Assembly (NCBI GenBank): GCA_904066235.2
Contig: CAJFCV020000006.1
Location: 11,842,001-11,906,000, forward strand
Source of the DNA: Bursaphelenchus xylophilus
Lineage: Eukaryota > Nematoda > Chromadorea > Rhabditida > Aphelenchoididae
DNA length: 64,000 bases
Reading direction: 5' to 3'
The notes below the pieces were generated by a model. It was given only the letters and a program-made list of their open reading frames with translations. It ran no database searches and was not told where the DNA came from. The translations under genes were made by a program, and so were the position numbers. This document shows, one piece after another, positions 9,901-19,592 of this stretch. How positions within the stretch are numbered: the first letter of the stretch is position 1; each line of letters begins with the position of its first letter.

Positions 9901-12900
9901 ATACGATGGTTATTGATCGTATTGAGGTGGACGTTTATTTTTTCAGGTAATCAAATCCAAGCCGCCAAAGCCTTGCCCGGAAATAATTGCCAGATCTGCG
10001 AAACACAGACCGAAATGTATCGACAAGTAAGTTGGTGGGCGTATCAGAGAAAACATGTCCATGCAGTTTATGAAAATACTATCATAAGTCTTGTAGGTGT
10101 ATATGAGAGATTACTTTTATTTTCATAAAGAGCATGGACATTATGTCGCAACTCCTAGTAAAAAATGTAATTTTGATTGATCACCAAGTTTCATGGAAAT
10201 TGACTAAAAAATCGACCAAAACATTTTACAAAAAAATCGTATAATTCGATTCTTTTTGATACTTTTTTGAGTAGAAAAAAAGTCATTTAATGTCATTCTG
10301 CTCTCTCCCGGAAAGCAGTAGTCCTATTATAGCGCTACAATTCTTTTTATTAACATCTTTTACGATTTTTCGACCACTGTTTTTGACCTTTTTTATCGAC
10401 CATTATTAGTCAACAAAAAAAAGAAAATAAAAAAAATATTTGCTTCAATGAAAAATCCGCTTTACATTTGTTGAATTGGTTGTGATTTCTTTCAGATCCT
10501 TCTCGCCGGTTGTCGTTGCATTGAGTTGGATTGTTGGGATGGCCCGAACGGGCTGCCCGTCATTACGCATGGGCCCATATCGTTGCAGCAAATCAATACG
10601 GTTCCGTTCCGGGTAAGCCCACAGTGGGGTCTGATCCAGTGGCAATAAACGTATCATTTTGCATCCGGGAAGTATCAAGAATGTGGCAAAATGCTTCCCT
10701 CTCCAAGTGAAAAAAAACTCAGATTTCAAAAGCGCGCCCGCTCTTCTTGTGAGGGCCCTTCAAAAAAAAGTTTTTTCACTTGGAAACGGAAGCATTTTGC
10801 GACATTTTTGATACGTCCCGGATGCAAAATGGTACATTTTTGCCACTGGATCGGGTCCTTCAGTGTATTTCAAAGCGTATTAGTATACTGCCATAAAGAA
10901 TTTTTTCGTCGTTTTTTCTGTGATTCCTATTTCTCTTTAGATTGTCACCGAAAACGCGCAAAAACCGCACTGTGCAAAAAGTGGAATGCATTGTGTGTCT
11001 GTCGGGAAAATAATGTGGATTCGCCGCGCCTTGGGATCTCCCATCGTCTCTTTGCGATAACTAGATTAGGCACGCGGCTGTGACAAGACGAGAAATTTTG
11101 CTGCGACAAATCCACATTATTTTCCCGACAGACGGAAATGCATTTTTGAAAAAGTATAGTACATGTTGCAGCAAATTTTTGAGTGATTTTCAATCACTTT
11201 TTTTACCTCCGCAAAACTCGTAATCCCATTTTTCAGGAAGTCTGTGAAGCGATTATCGAGACCGCTTTCAAGACCTCGGAATACCCCATCGTTCTGTCCC
11301 TGGAGAATCACTGCAGCCCTCCACAGCAGCAGCACATGGCCAACGACTTCATCGAGATCTTTGGCGATCATCTGCAAGCCAAACCGTTGGAAAATTTTCC
11401 CTGCGAGAAGGGGATTTGCTTGCCCTCGCCGAATGCGCTGAAGCGAAAAATTTTGTTGAAGGGTATGAAAAATTTGGTCATATTTGGAAAAATTATAGGG
11501 ACGAAAAGATGATCGTATTTTAAAAATAATTTTATTTAGTATATTGTATATCAGTCTGTCGGGAAAATAATGTGGATTTGTCGCAGAAAAATTTCTCGCC
11601 TCGTCGTGCACCAAATCTCCAGCCGTTGCCAAGTGATTTCAAGGCCATAAAAATCCACATTATTTTCCCGACAGACTAATATATATGTACAGCGAAACCT
11701 CTGTACCGGAACCCATGTCTCCTCTTAAAACGACACTGCAGTTGGCAGCCGTATTTTAAACGTTTGCCGGTACCAAAAGTCAAAGCTACCTAAGTAAATA
11801 AGTTAATCCCACGTCCTTGCGTTTAAAATAATAAGCTACAGTGACGGACCTGATCCAGTGGTAAAAAACATGCCATTTTGAACCCGGTCCCGGGAAGTAC
11901 CAAAAAACGTGACAAAATGCCTTCATCGTCAACTCACGTCAGAATGAAAATAGAAGAAAAACGAAATTTCGTGAGGGGCCGCAGCGAAAAGCAACAACCG
12001 ATTTTTTTCTTCTTTCTTGACCGCTCTCTTCCTTTTTGCGCGCGCGCCCTCTTCCTCTCGCCAATCGCAAATCGTTATTTCGCGGATCGCCACGGCTTTG
12101 ACGAAATTCCCTTTTTATTTTGACGTGCAACTACAAAAACTCCGTTTTAAGAGCGCGCCCTTTCCCTCACAAAAAAGAGCATGCGTGCTTTTGAAATCGG
12201 AGTTTTTCTCGCTTGGAGATGGAGGTATTTTGCCACATTTTTTGATACTTTCCGGATGTAAAATGGTACGTTTTTTGCCAGTGGATCAGGTGCGCCATTG
12301 TACGCTGAGGCCAGAATAAGGAACTTTTTCCATTTTTAGGATGGATTGAACTTACATCTCAGCCTTTCTATATGATATCTGACCTATGCCTCTGTCTCTC
12401 CCTCTGTTATAAAGCGCATTATTTTAGGCAGTAAGTCGAAGAAGGCCAGCAGCAACGATCGATTTGTTTCGTTGGTGGGCAAAATGAAGGACGAAATGAA
12501 CCGATTAATCGACATTGGCACTAGCAAGCTGTCGCAAAACTTCCAAGAATACATGAATGTTCGAGACCCACCGCCTGATGAGGCTATTATTACTGTAAGT
12601 TAAACACTGTCATAGTCATCTAGGTCTATCGTAATTGCAGCGTCGCCCAGTGACTGAAGAGCAGTATGAGCAATACCGAATGGTTCAGGAGCAATTTCAG
12701 TACGTCAAAAATGAGACTGTCGCGGAGACAAAGCAAGCGTTGGCCGACTTGATAAATTATTTCCAAACCACGCCAAGGTTGGATATCGGTAAGCCGTTTA
12801 CAACGAATAGCTCGTTTAAGAGCTTTCCTTGTTAGGGTAAAGTAACGGACCGGATCCAGTGGCAAAAAACGTACCATTTTGCATCCGGGAAGTCTCAAAA

Positions 12901-15900
12901 AATGAGGCAAAATACCTCCTTCTTCAAGTGAAAAAACTTCGATTTCAGAAGGGCGCCCGCTAATTTTTTGAGAAGCCTTTCAAAACAGACCTTAAAAAAG
13001 TTGGAGAGGGAGGCATTTTGCCACATTTTTGATACTCCCCCGGATCACAAATGGCACGTTTTTTGCCACTGGATCAGACTGTATTATAGTATAAAAATCT
13101 CTTATTATTCATTCGTTTTTCAGACGATCCCGAGTACCTGATGCATTCCGGCAGTGAGCAAAAAATCGACAAGATGATTACGAATGGTTCGGCCGCTTTG
13201 ATCGAACATACCACCAGGCATATCGTCCGAGTTTACCCGGACATTGGACGGGTCTCTTCCTCCAATTTTATTCCTATGGCAAGTTTCTTACATACTACTG
13301 GGAGTTTCATAAAGTGCGTGGACTTTTTTCGCGGCCTCTTCTTGCTTGTCGAAAAAATAGATTTTTTGTGGGAAAATTTTAACCGGCGCTTCAGACAGAA
13401 TGCCAGATTTTTCATTTTGAAAATCGCAAAAGTAAAAAAAAATCTTTATTTTTCAGATTTTTTGATCCAAGAAATATCGAATTTCACATCTCTTTGTATA
13501 ATAATAAAAAATTATTTTGAGAACTAGGTACACATCTAATTTTCCAAAGTATTAAGTGACGGACCTGATCCAGTGGCAAGAAACATACCGTTTTGCATCC
13601 GGGAAGCATCAAAAATGTGGCAAAATGCTTCCCTCTCCAAGTGAAAAAACTCCGTTTTGAAGGGCGCGCTTTCGTGGGCGGCTGAACTACCAAGGCCCCA
13701 ACAAATCTTAAAATATTACATCATAGGTCTTGATCAGCGCTTTGTATTTTTGACCCGGGGTATTCACCGGTCTTTTAAGGCCAGAGACCATAGAGATTGA
13801 GGAGAAAGCAGACATGGCTCGCGGGTTGGGCCGGTCCGTTTCAATTTTTTCTCTGGACGGTTGGGCAATTCGCTAGGCCCGCTACAGCGGCGGACCTGAT
13901 CCAGTGCCAAAAAAAAGTACCATTTTTCATCCGGGAAGCATCAAAAATGTGGCAAAATGCCTCCCTCTCCAACTAAAAATACTCTGTTTTGAAAAGCATT
14001 TCCCTCACAAAAAGAGCGGGCGCGTTTGAAATCGGAGTTTTCACGTGGAGAGGGAGGCATTTTGCCACATTTTTGATATTTTCCGGATGCAAAATGATAC
14101 TTTTTTGCCACTGGAGTAGGTCCCCCGTACATATACCGATTTTAACATCAGCAAGAAAAAATTTTTAATGTCTAGTACAATATCGGGGTAGTGCGGGTAG
14201 CAGGTAGACTTTTTGCAGACTCGCCATATACGGTTCAAAAGCGGTATTTCTGAGCTTCAAAACCGTATGTTCAACCTATCTTGTAATGCGTTTCAAAGCT
14301 CACAGGAATTCGCGGAAATCGACGACCCAAAAATGCACAAGACTTATGGGACACTCCAATAATAATCCCCAAATTTTCAGTACTTCTGGACGGCGGGTTG
14401 TCAGATGCTGGCGCTCAACTTCCAGACGCCCGGCCTTCCCATGCAGATGAACCAGGCGCTGTTCGAGGAGAACGGACGCTGCGGCTATGTTCTGAAGTCG
14501 TCGTGTGTGCGGAACCGCAATCACAAGATGAGTGTTCACGATCGGACCATTTTGTCGGCGGATTCGCTGGAGATTTGCGTTCACAGCCTGCAATTTGTGA
14601 ATCTGTTGGTGGCGAGGTATCGGAATTCGCTGCGATTTCAGGTGAGAGCTTTTATGGCATAGGGTTGGAGTTTGGCGACATGAAATATCTTACCGTCTCA
14701 GATAGCCATGGACTTGTACGACTTGCCCAATGACACGATCCGAGACCAGTTCGCGACTCCGCTGATGGCCAGTGCTGATGGCGGATTCAATGTGTTTTTT
14801 GTGAGAAAGTTTACGAAATTCCACAAGGTAAGCCTAGAGTACATACTGTACCATATATACATATATGTATGTTTTTTGCATATCAGTCTGTCGGGAAAAT
14901 AATGACAACTCTGTCGATAAATATTATGGTTTTTTATAAGCAAAAAATGATTTTATGCGATTTTCAAAATTTTATGGACAAAAACGTTATAATTTATGCA
15001 TTTTTGAAATCGAAGTCTGTCGGGAAAATAATGAGCACTCTGTCGCATCAAAAAAAAAGACATTCTGCTCATTATTTTCGAGACAGACCGATGATGTCTC
15101 AACTCCTCAGCTACGCCTCTGGTGTGCACAACTTTTTATCTTCAGATCATCAAACCAGAACACGCCATGCTACATATCAGATTGCTTGACGAATATGGCG
15201 AAGAGCTGGGTCAGCGGTTTTTGGCAGTTCACAAAGTTCAAGCAGGTAAGAACGAGGCCTTAGCACACCAATTACCACACCTTGTTCTGTCGTAAAGGGC
15301 CATGTTTCCGCCGAAAGTATATTTTTTCCACGCAAAACAGACAAATTTATGGCCAAAAAGTGTTTTTTCTCTGCCCGCTCTCCGTGTTTCGCGTACTCTC
15401 TGTCCGTTGATAAAGAAACTGTTTTTCTTCCAGGCTACCACCACGTAATTCTTCGCAATAAAAATGATCGGAATGAGTGTCCCGTCTCCGTATTTGTTCA
15501 GTTCAAGGTTCAGACGTACGTGCCGGCGTATCAAGCCGAGCTCCGCGAGAATTACGTCTCTCCGTTGAGGAATAAGAAAGAGAAAGCTGGTAGGTTAAAT
15601 TAAAAAAAAATTTTTTTTTGAATATCAGTCTGTCGGGAAAATAATGATGGCTCTGTCGCGTGGAAAATGAAAGCCATCGAAAGAGACCCCGAGGGGTAAT
15701 CGATGGCGTAGATTCCAAAAATCATAATCGTTTTTCGCGATTCTTACTTTTTTGCTTAAGTAGTAATGTTAAAAAGTAATTTTTTGAAATTTTTCTAAAA
15801 ATAGTGGATTTAGGGGTTTTCGAGGGTGCTGATTTCGAAAATGACGTTCAAGTGAAAGTGAAGTGAAAATGACGTTCATTTTCGAAATCAGCCTCCTCGA

Positions 15901-16451
15901 AAACCCCTAAATCGACCATTTTTAGAAAAATTTCAAAAAATTACTTTTTAACACTACTGCTTAAGGAAAAACGTAACTATCAAAAAAATGAACGTCATTT
16001 TCGAAATCAGCACCCTCGAAAACCCCTAAATCGACTATTTTTAGGAAAAATTCAAAAAATTACTTTTTAACATTACTACTTAAGCAAAAAAGTAAGAATC
16101 GCGAAAAACGAATATGATTTTTGGAATCTACGCCATCGATTACCCTATTTTTGACGTTGCGACAAAATCAAATTGCTTTTCACTTCAGCGACGGGATCGG
16201 GGGAGCGACATTGTGGTCACTATGCTCATTACTTTCCCGACAGAGTGATAGTTATGGAACATCGTTTTTTTCGGCGAATATTCTAGAAAAAATATTTTTT
16301 GTGGCTTCATTGATTTTTGATTTTTTTTTACGATAAAAATTTTTCAGATGAAATAAATCGACTGGTCGATCCGATGCGCGGCAATTCCTCGAAACGGCGG
16401 AAAAACACAAGCGCCAGTAATGGAATGGAACTGCTCAGCACAGCCATGTAG
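6958..16451 (+). CDS. phosphoinositide phospholipase C, beta-type without long C-terminal tail
   Basis: Eighteen exons: 6958-7044, 7088-7171, 8188-8322, 8513-8655, 8851-8917, 9144-9220, 9576-9877, 9947-10026, 10496-10612, 11237-11462, 12428-12594, 12641-12788, 13124-13278, 14381-14641, 14702-14827, 15146-15245, 15434-15589, 16348-16451; 844 residues, phase kept throughout. It hydrolyses PIP2 to IP3 and diacylglycerol at the plasma membrane. Order: divergent PH region (~20-130), EF-hand region (~150-260), X box with the catalytic histidines in SSHNTYL (~293) and VITHG (~350) and Ca2+ ligands in ELDCWDG (~335) and SLENH (~387), X-Y linker (~440-545), Y box (~560-683), C2 (~685-800). The C2 end GYHHVILRN matches the beta class. 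It stops soon after C2, so the beta-specific Gq-contacting coiled coil is missing. Intron 13 has a GC donor (GCAAGT). Introns hold many MITEs. The in-frame start at 6958 is chosen as the first plausible ATG; 6826 is an alternative. Confidence 0.9.
7330..7870 (-). repeat. four ~115-bp copies of an intron repeat
   Basis: On the minus strand, units containing TTTTCGTGGTGGGACCCAAA, then AAATATTGGTAAAATACG, then TTATTTCGCCGAGTTTTGGG, recur about every 120-150 bases. The same unit occurs once in plus orientation in intron 3 of the upstream gene (3995-4160). The array is therefore the expanded intron portion of an inverted duplication. Confidence 0.7.
7915..8127 (-). pseudogene. inverted, frameshifted copy of exon 3 of the secreted-protein gene
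   Basis: On the minus strand this 213-base block matches exon 3 (3747-3957, 211 bases) almost base for base, including its AG acceptor (after CTTTTTTTCAG-like sequence) and its GTGAGTC donor. A small insertion near 8072-8077 (a run of five C in place of GCCC) breaks the frame between [14 protein letters not shown] and [15 protein letters not shown]. It lies antisense inside intron 2 of the phospholipase gene and continues into the duplicated intron repeats. It cannot be translated as one exon. It is a useful marker of a recent local duplication. Confidence 0.85.
8345..8487. mobile_element. family A MITE in PLC intron 3
   Basis: Both ends are intact: CAGTCTGTCGGGAAAATAAT and its inverse. GAGCAC subfamily; the inner halves also pair, so the whole 143 bases can fold into one hairpin. 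Confidence 0.9.
8936..9090. mobile_element. family E element in PLC intron 5
   Basis: Begins TACAGCGAAACCTCTGTACA and carries the family's CATACAACAAAAC and TATAACAAATCG words. Related pieces lie at 2190-2260, 11690-11730, 30975-31175 and 34205-34375. The right end is not sharp. Confidence 0.55.
9274..9536. mobile_element. family B MITE copy 2 in PLC intron 6
   Basis: Ends TACAGTGGGGGACTTGATCC and the inverse GGATCAGGTCCGTCACTGTA, with TA at each flank. Inner CGCGCCCGCTC core present. Confidence 0.88.
10055..10142. mobile_element. family C ends in inverted-outward arrangement
   Basis: TGTCCATGCAGTTTATGAAA is followed ~50 bases later by TTTTCATAAAGAGCATGGAC. In ordinary copies these ends are in the opposite order, flanking the element. 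Here they face outward around a short unique segment in PLC intron 8. Confidence 0.6.
10143..10495. other. rest of PLC intron 8, nothing recognised
   Basis: AT-rich intron sequence with a word shared with 26.0-26.2 kb (TCGACCATTATTAGTC type and TAGCGCTA). No exon or RNA gene seen. Confidence 0.4.
10621..10866. mobile_element. family B MITE copy 3 in PLC intron 9
   Basis: Left end ACAGTGGGGTCTGATCCAGT, right end ACTGGATCGGGTCCTTCAGT. Typical GTGGCAAAATGC and CGCGCCCGC blocks. Confidence 0.85.
10998..11134. mobile_element. family A MITE (GTGGATT subfamily) in PLC intron 9
   Basis: Ends GTCTGTCGGGAAAATAATGT and the inverse ACATTATTTTCCCGACAGAC. The subterminal word is GTGGATTCGCCGCG, marking the second subfamily. 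Confidence 0.88.
11551..11678. mobile_element. family A MITE (GTGGATT subfamily) in PLC intron 10
   Basis: Complete inverted ends TCAGTCTGTCGGGAAAATAA and its inverse, with GTGGATTTGTCGC next to the left end. A family E fragment (TACAGCGAAACCTCTGTACC) starts about ten bases after it. Confidence 0.9.
11839..12302. mobile_element. family B MITE copy 4, enlarged
   Basis: Ends CAGTGACGGACCTGATCCAG and the inverse ending CCATTGTA. It is about 200 bases longer than other copies because of an extra segment near 11935-12125 (a CGCGCGCGCC run with repeated TCTTTCTT), probably an insertion. Confidence 0.75.
12838..13083. mobile_element. family B MITE copy 5 in PLC intron 12
   Basis: Left part AGTAACGGACCGGATCCAGT; right part TTGCCACTGGATCAGACTGT. 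Ends are mutated but the interior is typical. Confidence 0.75.
13554..13700. mobile_element. family B MITE copy 6, half element
   Basis: Left half AAGTGACGGACCTGATCCAG to the CGCGC core is present. The right half is missing and replaced by the shared repeat at 13705-13883. Confidence 0.7.
13705..13883. repeat. ~180-bp repeat shared with 52690-52875
   Basis: Bases here match 52690-52875 closely: TATTCACCGGTCTTTTA, GGCCAGAGACCATAGAGATT, GACATGGCTCGCGGGTTGGG. In both places it abuts the left end of a family B element beginning ACAGCGGCGGACC, so repeat and MITE have moved together as one unit. Confidence 0.75.
13884..14130. mobile_element. family B MITE copy 7 in PLC intron 13
   Basis: Begins ACAGCGGCGGACCTGATCCA and ends TTTTGCCACTGGAGTAGGTC. 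Paired with the upstream shared repeat, as at 52.7-53.1 kb. Confidence 0.78.
14884..15090. mobile_element. two family A remnants in PLC intron 15
   Basis: A left end CAGTCTGTCGGGAAAATAAT at 14885 is not followed by a matching right end. A short complete element occupies 15016-15090 with a mutated right end (TTTTCGAGACAGACC). Confidence 0.7.
15626..16248. mobile_element. family A MITE interrupted by a family D foldback
   Basis: The family A left end is at 15626 and its right end (CATTACTTTCCCGACAGAGT) near 16248, much farther apart than the usual 130-150 bases. The insertion is the family D foldback at 15695-16144. All of it lies in the last intron of the phospholipase gene. Confidence 0.75.
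15695..16144. repeat. family D foldback with three copies of its core
   Basis: The left arm from GGTAATCGATGGCGTAGATT pairs with the right end ending at CTACGCCATCGATTACC. The core, about 130 bases from CTTAAGTAGTAATGTTAAAA to GTGCTGATTTCGAAAATGAC, is present once in plus and twice in minus orientation. Related cores occur at 47.35-47.5, 50.07-50.43 and 51.59 kb. Confidence 0.78.
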
Positions 16452-16601
16452 TATTATCTCAAAAATTTCAGAAAATTTAAATAAATTATTATATTTGAAT
16501 ATGCAAATTTTCAAAAAAAAAAAAAAAAATATTTTATTTTATTTTGAGGTATATTGCAAATAATTTTTACAAATTCAACTCCCACACACTCTGATTTCGG
16601 T

Positions 16602-16832
16602 CTATTCCGCCTCAGGCAATGGCAGCAGCTCCGTGGCGAAGCGATGCGGCCGTCGCGGCCGAAAGTCCACCAAATTGTTGCGATCCAGGTCCACCACTTC
16701 GCCGAAGTGCAGCAGCGACGCGAACGCGCGACGCCCCTCCGCAATCGGTGGCGCTCGTGTGAGGCGGATCACGTAACCCGTGAGCAGAGAGATCGTGCAG
16801 AAGAGGAGGGTGCAGAGCCCGAGAATCCTCAT
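16602..16832 (-). CDS. small secreted protein, possible neuropeptide precursor
   Basis: A single-exon frame of 76 residues. Residues 1-~19 (MRILGLCTLLFCTISLLTG) form a signal peptide with a hydrophobic core. The rest is short, without cysteines, and contains an EGRR site (~33-36) and RPRR (~59-62). In nematode neuropeptide precursors, Gly followed by two basic residues marks cleavage and C-terminal amidation, so a processed peptide ending before GRR is conceivable; this is inference only. A TTTCAG trans-splice acceptor lies 12 bases upstream of the ATG (16845-16850), which supports the start and strand. A minus-strand AATAAA lies in the AT-rich stretch near 16540, and the gene is convergent with the phospholipase. 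No known peptide family is recognised. Confidence 0.6.
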   Translation of the reverse strand: MRILGLCTLLFCTISLLTGYVIRLTRAPPIAEGRRAFASLLHFGEVVDLDRNNLVDFRPRRPHRFATELLPLPEAE

Positions 16833-16844
16833 TTCTTGGGAGCT

Positions 16845-16850
16845 CTGAAA
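16845..16850 (-). promoter_or_regulatory. trans-splice acceptor for the small secreted protein
   Basis: Minus-strand CTTCTTTCAG, then 12 bases, then the ATG at 16832. There is no upstream exon with a fitting donor, so spliced-leader addition is the likely use. Confidence 0.55.
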
Positions 16851-16957
16851 GAAGGCAGAAGCAGAATCAAATATTATTTTATGTCGCGGACGAAATAGTT
16901 TTTTTAGTAGGGGCGAAAAGTCTTTTTAGGCGCCCTAGTAAAGGGAAATTAAAAAAG

Positions 16958-17110
16958 TTACAGTGCTGGACAAAATTATAGATACACTTTTAAAATCGCT
17001 GTAACTTTTGTGGTTGTCAAAAAACTGTGCCATATTTGATCCTAATATGTACTATAAATCATGTGCCAAAAAATTATTTTGAAAAGTTTCCACAATTTGG
17101 AAAAAAGTAG
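16958..17110. mobile_element. solo Tc1-like terminal inverted repeat
   Basis: TACAGTGCTGGACAAAATTA and the following ATACACTTTT closely resemble the start of Tc1-family transposons (CAGTGCTGGCCAAAAAG type). No reverse-complement partner or transposase frame is found downstream, so this is a decayed solo end. Confidence 0.6.
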
Positions 17111-17694
17111 AAAAAACCTAAGACGCCTTATTCAGCGGTTTTTGCAACCAAGATAATTTGTAAAATGGGTGACTCAATCGGAAAGAAACTTGGAATATTC
17201 TTTTGTAATTTTTAAAAGAAGGTGTTGATCACCCTAGTAACAGAACAACATTTCTGAGTCCTACAAGAAAAAATATCGCAAATCTCAAGGTAACAACAAT
17301 TTCGCAACATTTTGAAACTAAAAATCTCTAAAAATCTCACATAGTACTTCCCCTGTAAGTATTAACCTTACAAGGGAGTTACTCCAAGTGGATCTTTTCG
17401 ACGAAAAATTGGAAAAAATGTGATATTTTTTGCGACTTTTTAATCAAAAGTTGCACGTCTATATCTACCGATAAGGTTATTGTTTCAACAAAAAAATAAT
17501 ATTATATTTTTCTCCGCGTTTTGCGTGCTCTCGTGACCGCAAAGCGAATATTTCGGAGCCTAAAATTTCAAGAACTGATATTAATATTTGGCTATGCGCA
17601 ACGCATATACAAATCCTAAAGAAAATCTCAGCGTGGCTCTTGGAAGCCTTGTAAAACAAAATCTATGACTGTACAGCACATACAAACCCACACC
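17111..17694. repeat. gene-free region with family F pieces
   Basis: Near 17355 there is an ACAAGGGAGTTACTCCAAGTG word, and near 17510-17600 a CTCGTGACCGCAAAGCGAATA word. Both belong to the long dispersed repeat F. No gene is seen. Confidence 0.5.
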
Positions 17695-18034
17695 CAACTT
17701 GTTCCGGCGATGTTTTAGCGGAGTGAAAGCGCCGACGACTCTTTACAAAAACATGATCGCCTATCAGCGCAGGAACAAAAATATCGGAATTTAAAACACC
17801 TCCACGCAGAGTTTAAACCGCGTTTCTGATGAGTCAAAGCGATAAAAATTTTCCGGCGAAGTTTTCGGCTATTACAGCTGTTTTGCGATTTGTCGTAGAC
17901 TAAAAATGTAATATGTGGGGTAAAATACGTAAAGAAAAGTGTTACCATTCTATCGGAAAAATAATTTTTGGAAAGAGTGGTCGGCATGGTCAGCAATCGC
18001 TTTCACTCCGAAAAAAAATCGCCGGAACAAGTTG
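17695..18034. mobile_element. MITE with ~35-bp inverted ends
   Basis: The left end CAACTTGTTCCGGCGATGTT, followed by GCGGAGTGAAAGCG, is the reverse complement of the right end CGCTTTCACTCCG...ATCGCCGGAACAAGTTG. No coding frame inside. Single copy in the window. Confidence 0.78.
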
Positions 18035-18271
18035 CGAATGCTGTATAGTCATCGATTTTGGTGTAGAAAATAGAATGTTGTGATTTCGAAGGTTTTTAAA
18101 TATGGAGTTATTAGATTTTGAGGAAATTTGATGCAAATTCATGCAAGAGCTTTCTAGCAAATTCGAGATTTTTAGAATTTTTTTGGTCGCAAAGTGTAAA
18201 TAAATTGATGTCATCGTGAAATTTGAGACAGTTTCTTTTTGTAACACTTAAAAATGTGATTCTGTTACTAC

Positions 18272-19025
18272 CAGTCTGTCGGGAAAATAAAGAGTGCACG
18301 ACGCCGATCGCGTCGCTGAAGTGAAAGGCAATTCAATTTTGCCGCGACAGAATCCATTTTCTTCGAAGCGATGTGATTTTCGATGCGACAGAGTGCTCAT
18401 TATCAGTCCGTCGGGAAAATAACGGCGGGCCATGAAATCGCCCATAATTTCGCCCATAATTTTCATTATGATGCGACGCACGTCAAGAAAAATAAAACAA
18501 AAGTGCTCAAGCAATGAAAAATTCTTGGCATTCTGTTTCAGCGAAAGGATAGTTTTTTGCTCCAAAGATAACCTGATTACACCGTGAAGATGAGGTAGAA
18601 TAGGGTTATTGCATACATAAATTTGAAGCTGGACTCCTGCTAAACCTGAGCGTATATATTTAATATAAAAAATCGGTCGCCTTCTATCTGTTTGAAGCCT
18701 AAACTAACAACGTCTAAAAAATGTTGCGATTTCGAGGATTTCTCTAAGATTTTCCCTCGCCCCTATTTGAAGTTTCGTGGAAACATAGTCTGGAACAAGG
18801 CGGATTTTTTTACGAAAAAAATCAAATGAGCCAGTTTCGAGATAGAAAATCTCTTCATTTTGCGCAATATTTCGCCTTTCCTCTGACTTCATCCAAAAAA
18901 CCGTCATTGAGACGGATTTTTTGGACACTTTCATAAGCGGGAACAGAATGCCAACTTTCGTGTTGATAGATAACCCTTTGAGCGGAAAATCTTGACGTGC
19001 GACGACTGTTATTTTCCCGACAGAC
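18272..19025. mobile_element. composite of family A elements
   Basis: A family A element spans 18272-18405 with its right end cut short (GAGTGCTCATTATC). A second left end (CAGTCCGTCGGGAAAATAAC) starts at 18404 and a right end GTTATTTTCCCGACAGACTT lies at ~19007-19027. Between them are ~600 bases including a family F-like stretch at 18705-18900. No gene is seen. Confidence 0.65.
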
Positions 19026-19034
19026 TTTACGAAA

Positions 19035-19142
19035 TATTCGGACCGTGCCGCAGCGATATTTCAAATGCACAGTGCAAAAATTTGGGTTTTGTGCACGGTG
19101 CGGGTCGAGAAAAAATGTCATTTTTTTTATGAAAATACTATA
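19035..19142. mobile_element. right half of a family C element
   Basis: Contains TGCACAGTGCAAAAA and GTGCACGGTGCGGG and ends TTTTATGAAAATACTATAGT. The left half has been replaced by family A sequence. Confidence 0.65.
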
Positions 19143-19592
19143 GTAAAATTACAATATATTTGATTGTTGCGGAAAATATCTTAAATTTGACGTTAAATTC
19201 GATGCTTTTAGCCAATAAAACGTTGACTTTTTACCCCGTCAGATGCAAACTTGACTTTCTCGACTCCCTTTCATTTTTACAGCGATCGCTCGTAACGTTA
19301 CAACGTAAAATATGTTGTCAACTTTGTCACAAGACCTTTTTTTCGTATTTCGAAGTAATCTTCAGTTACTGAGAGACAATTTTCAAAAGTTTTTTTTTTG
19401 ATTTTTCCGTCTTTTTAAGATTTTTTTACAATTTTTTCTCGCTTATCGACCCGAAAAAGACGAATCGACTCAGGTCAAGGTCGGTTTAATATCTAATCAA
19501 AAAAAGAGACGCGGAAAAAATCTTTTATTTTAAGATTTTCCCCCTCTTTTCGCCTACTATAATATAAAAATCTTCGAAAAAATCTCAAAAAA
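19143..19592. other. spacer and probable promoter of the epimerase gene
   Basis: AT-rich, non-repetitive. A TATAATATAAAAATC stretch at ~19556-19571 lies about 25 bases before the ATG. No trans-splice acceptor is seen. No other feature. Confidence 0.35.

Noticed and set aside
11878..12319. ORFs near 12 kb with Arg-rich composition
   Set aside because: Inside the enlarged family B copy in a PLC intron; the flanking exons splice across it in phase.
16958..18034. One complete Tc1 transposon between the solo end at 16958 and the inverted repeat at 17.7-18.0 kb
   Set aside because: The terminal sequences differ and no transposase frame lies between; they are two unrelated elements.
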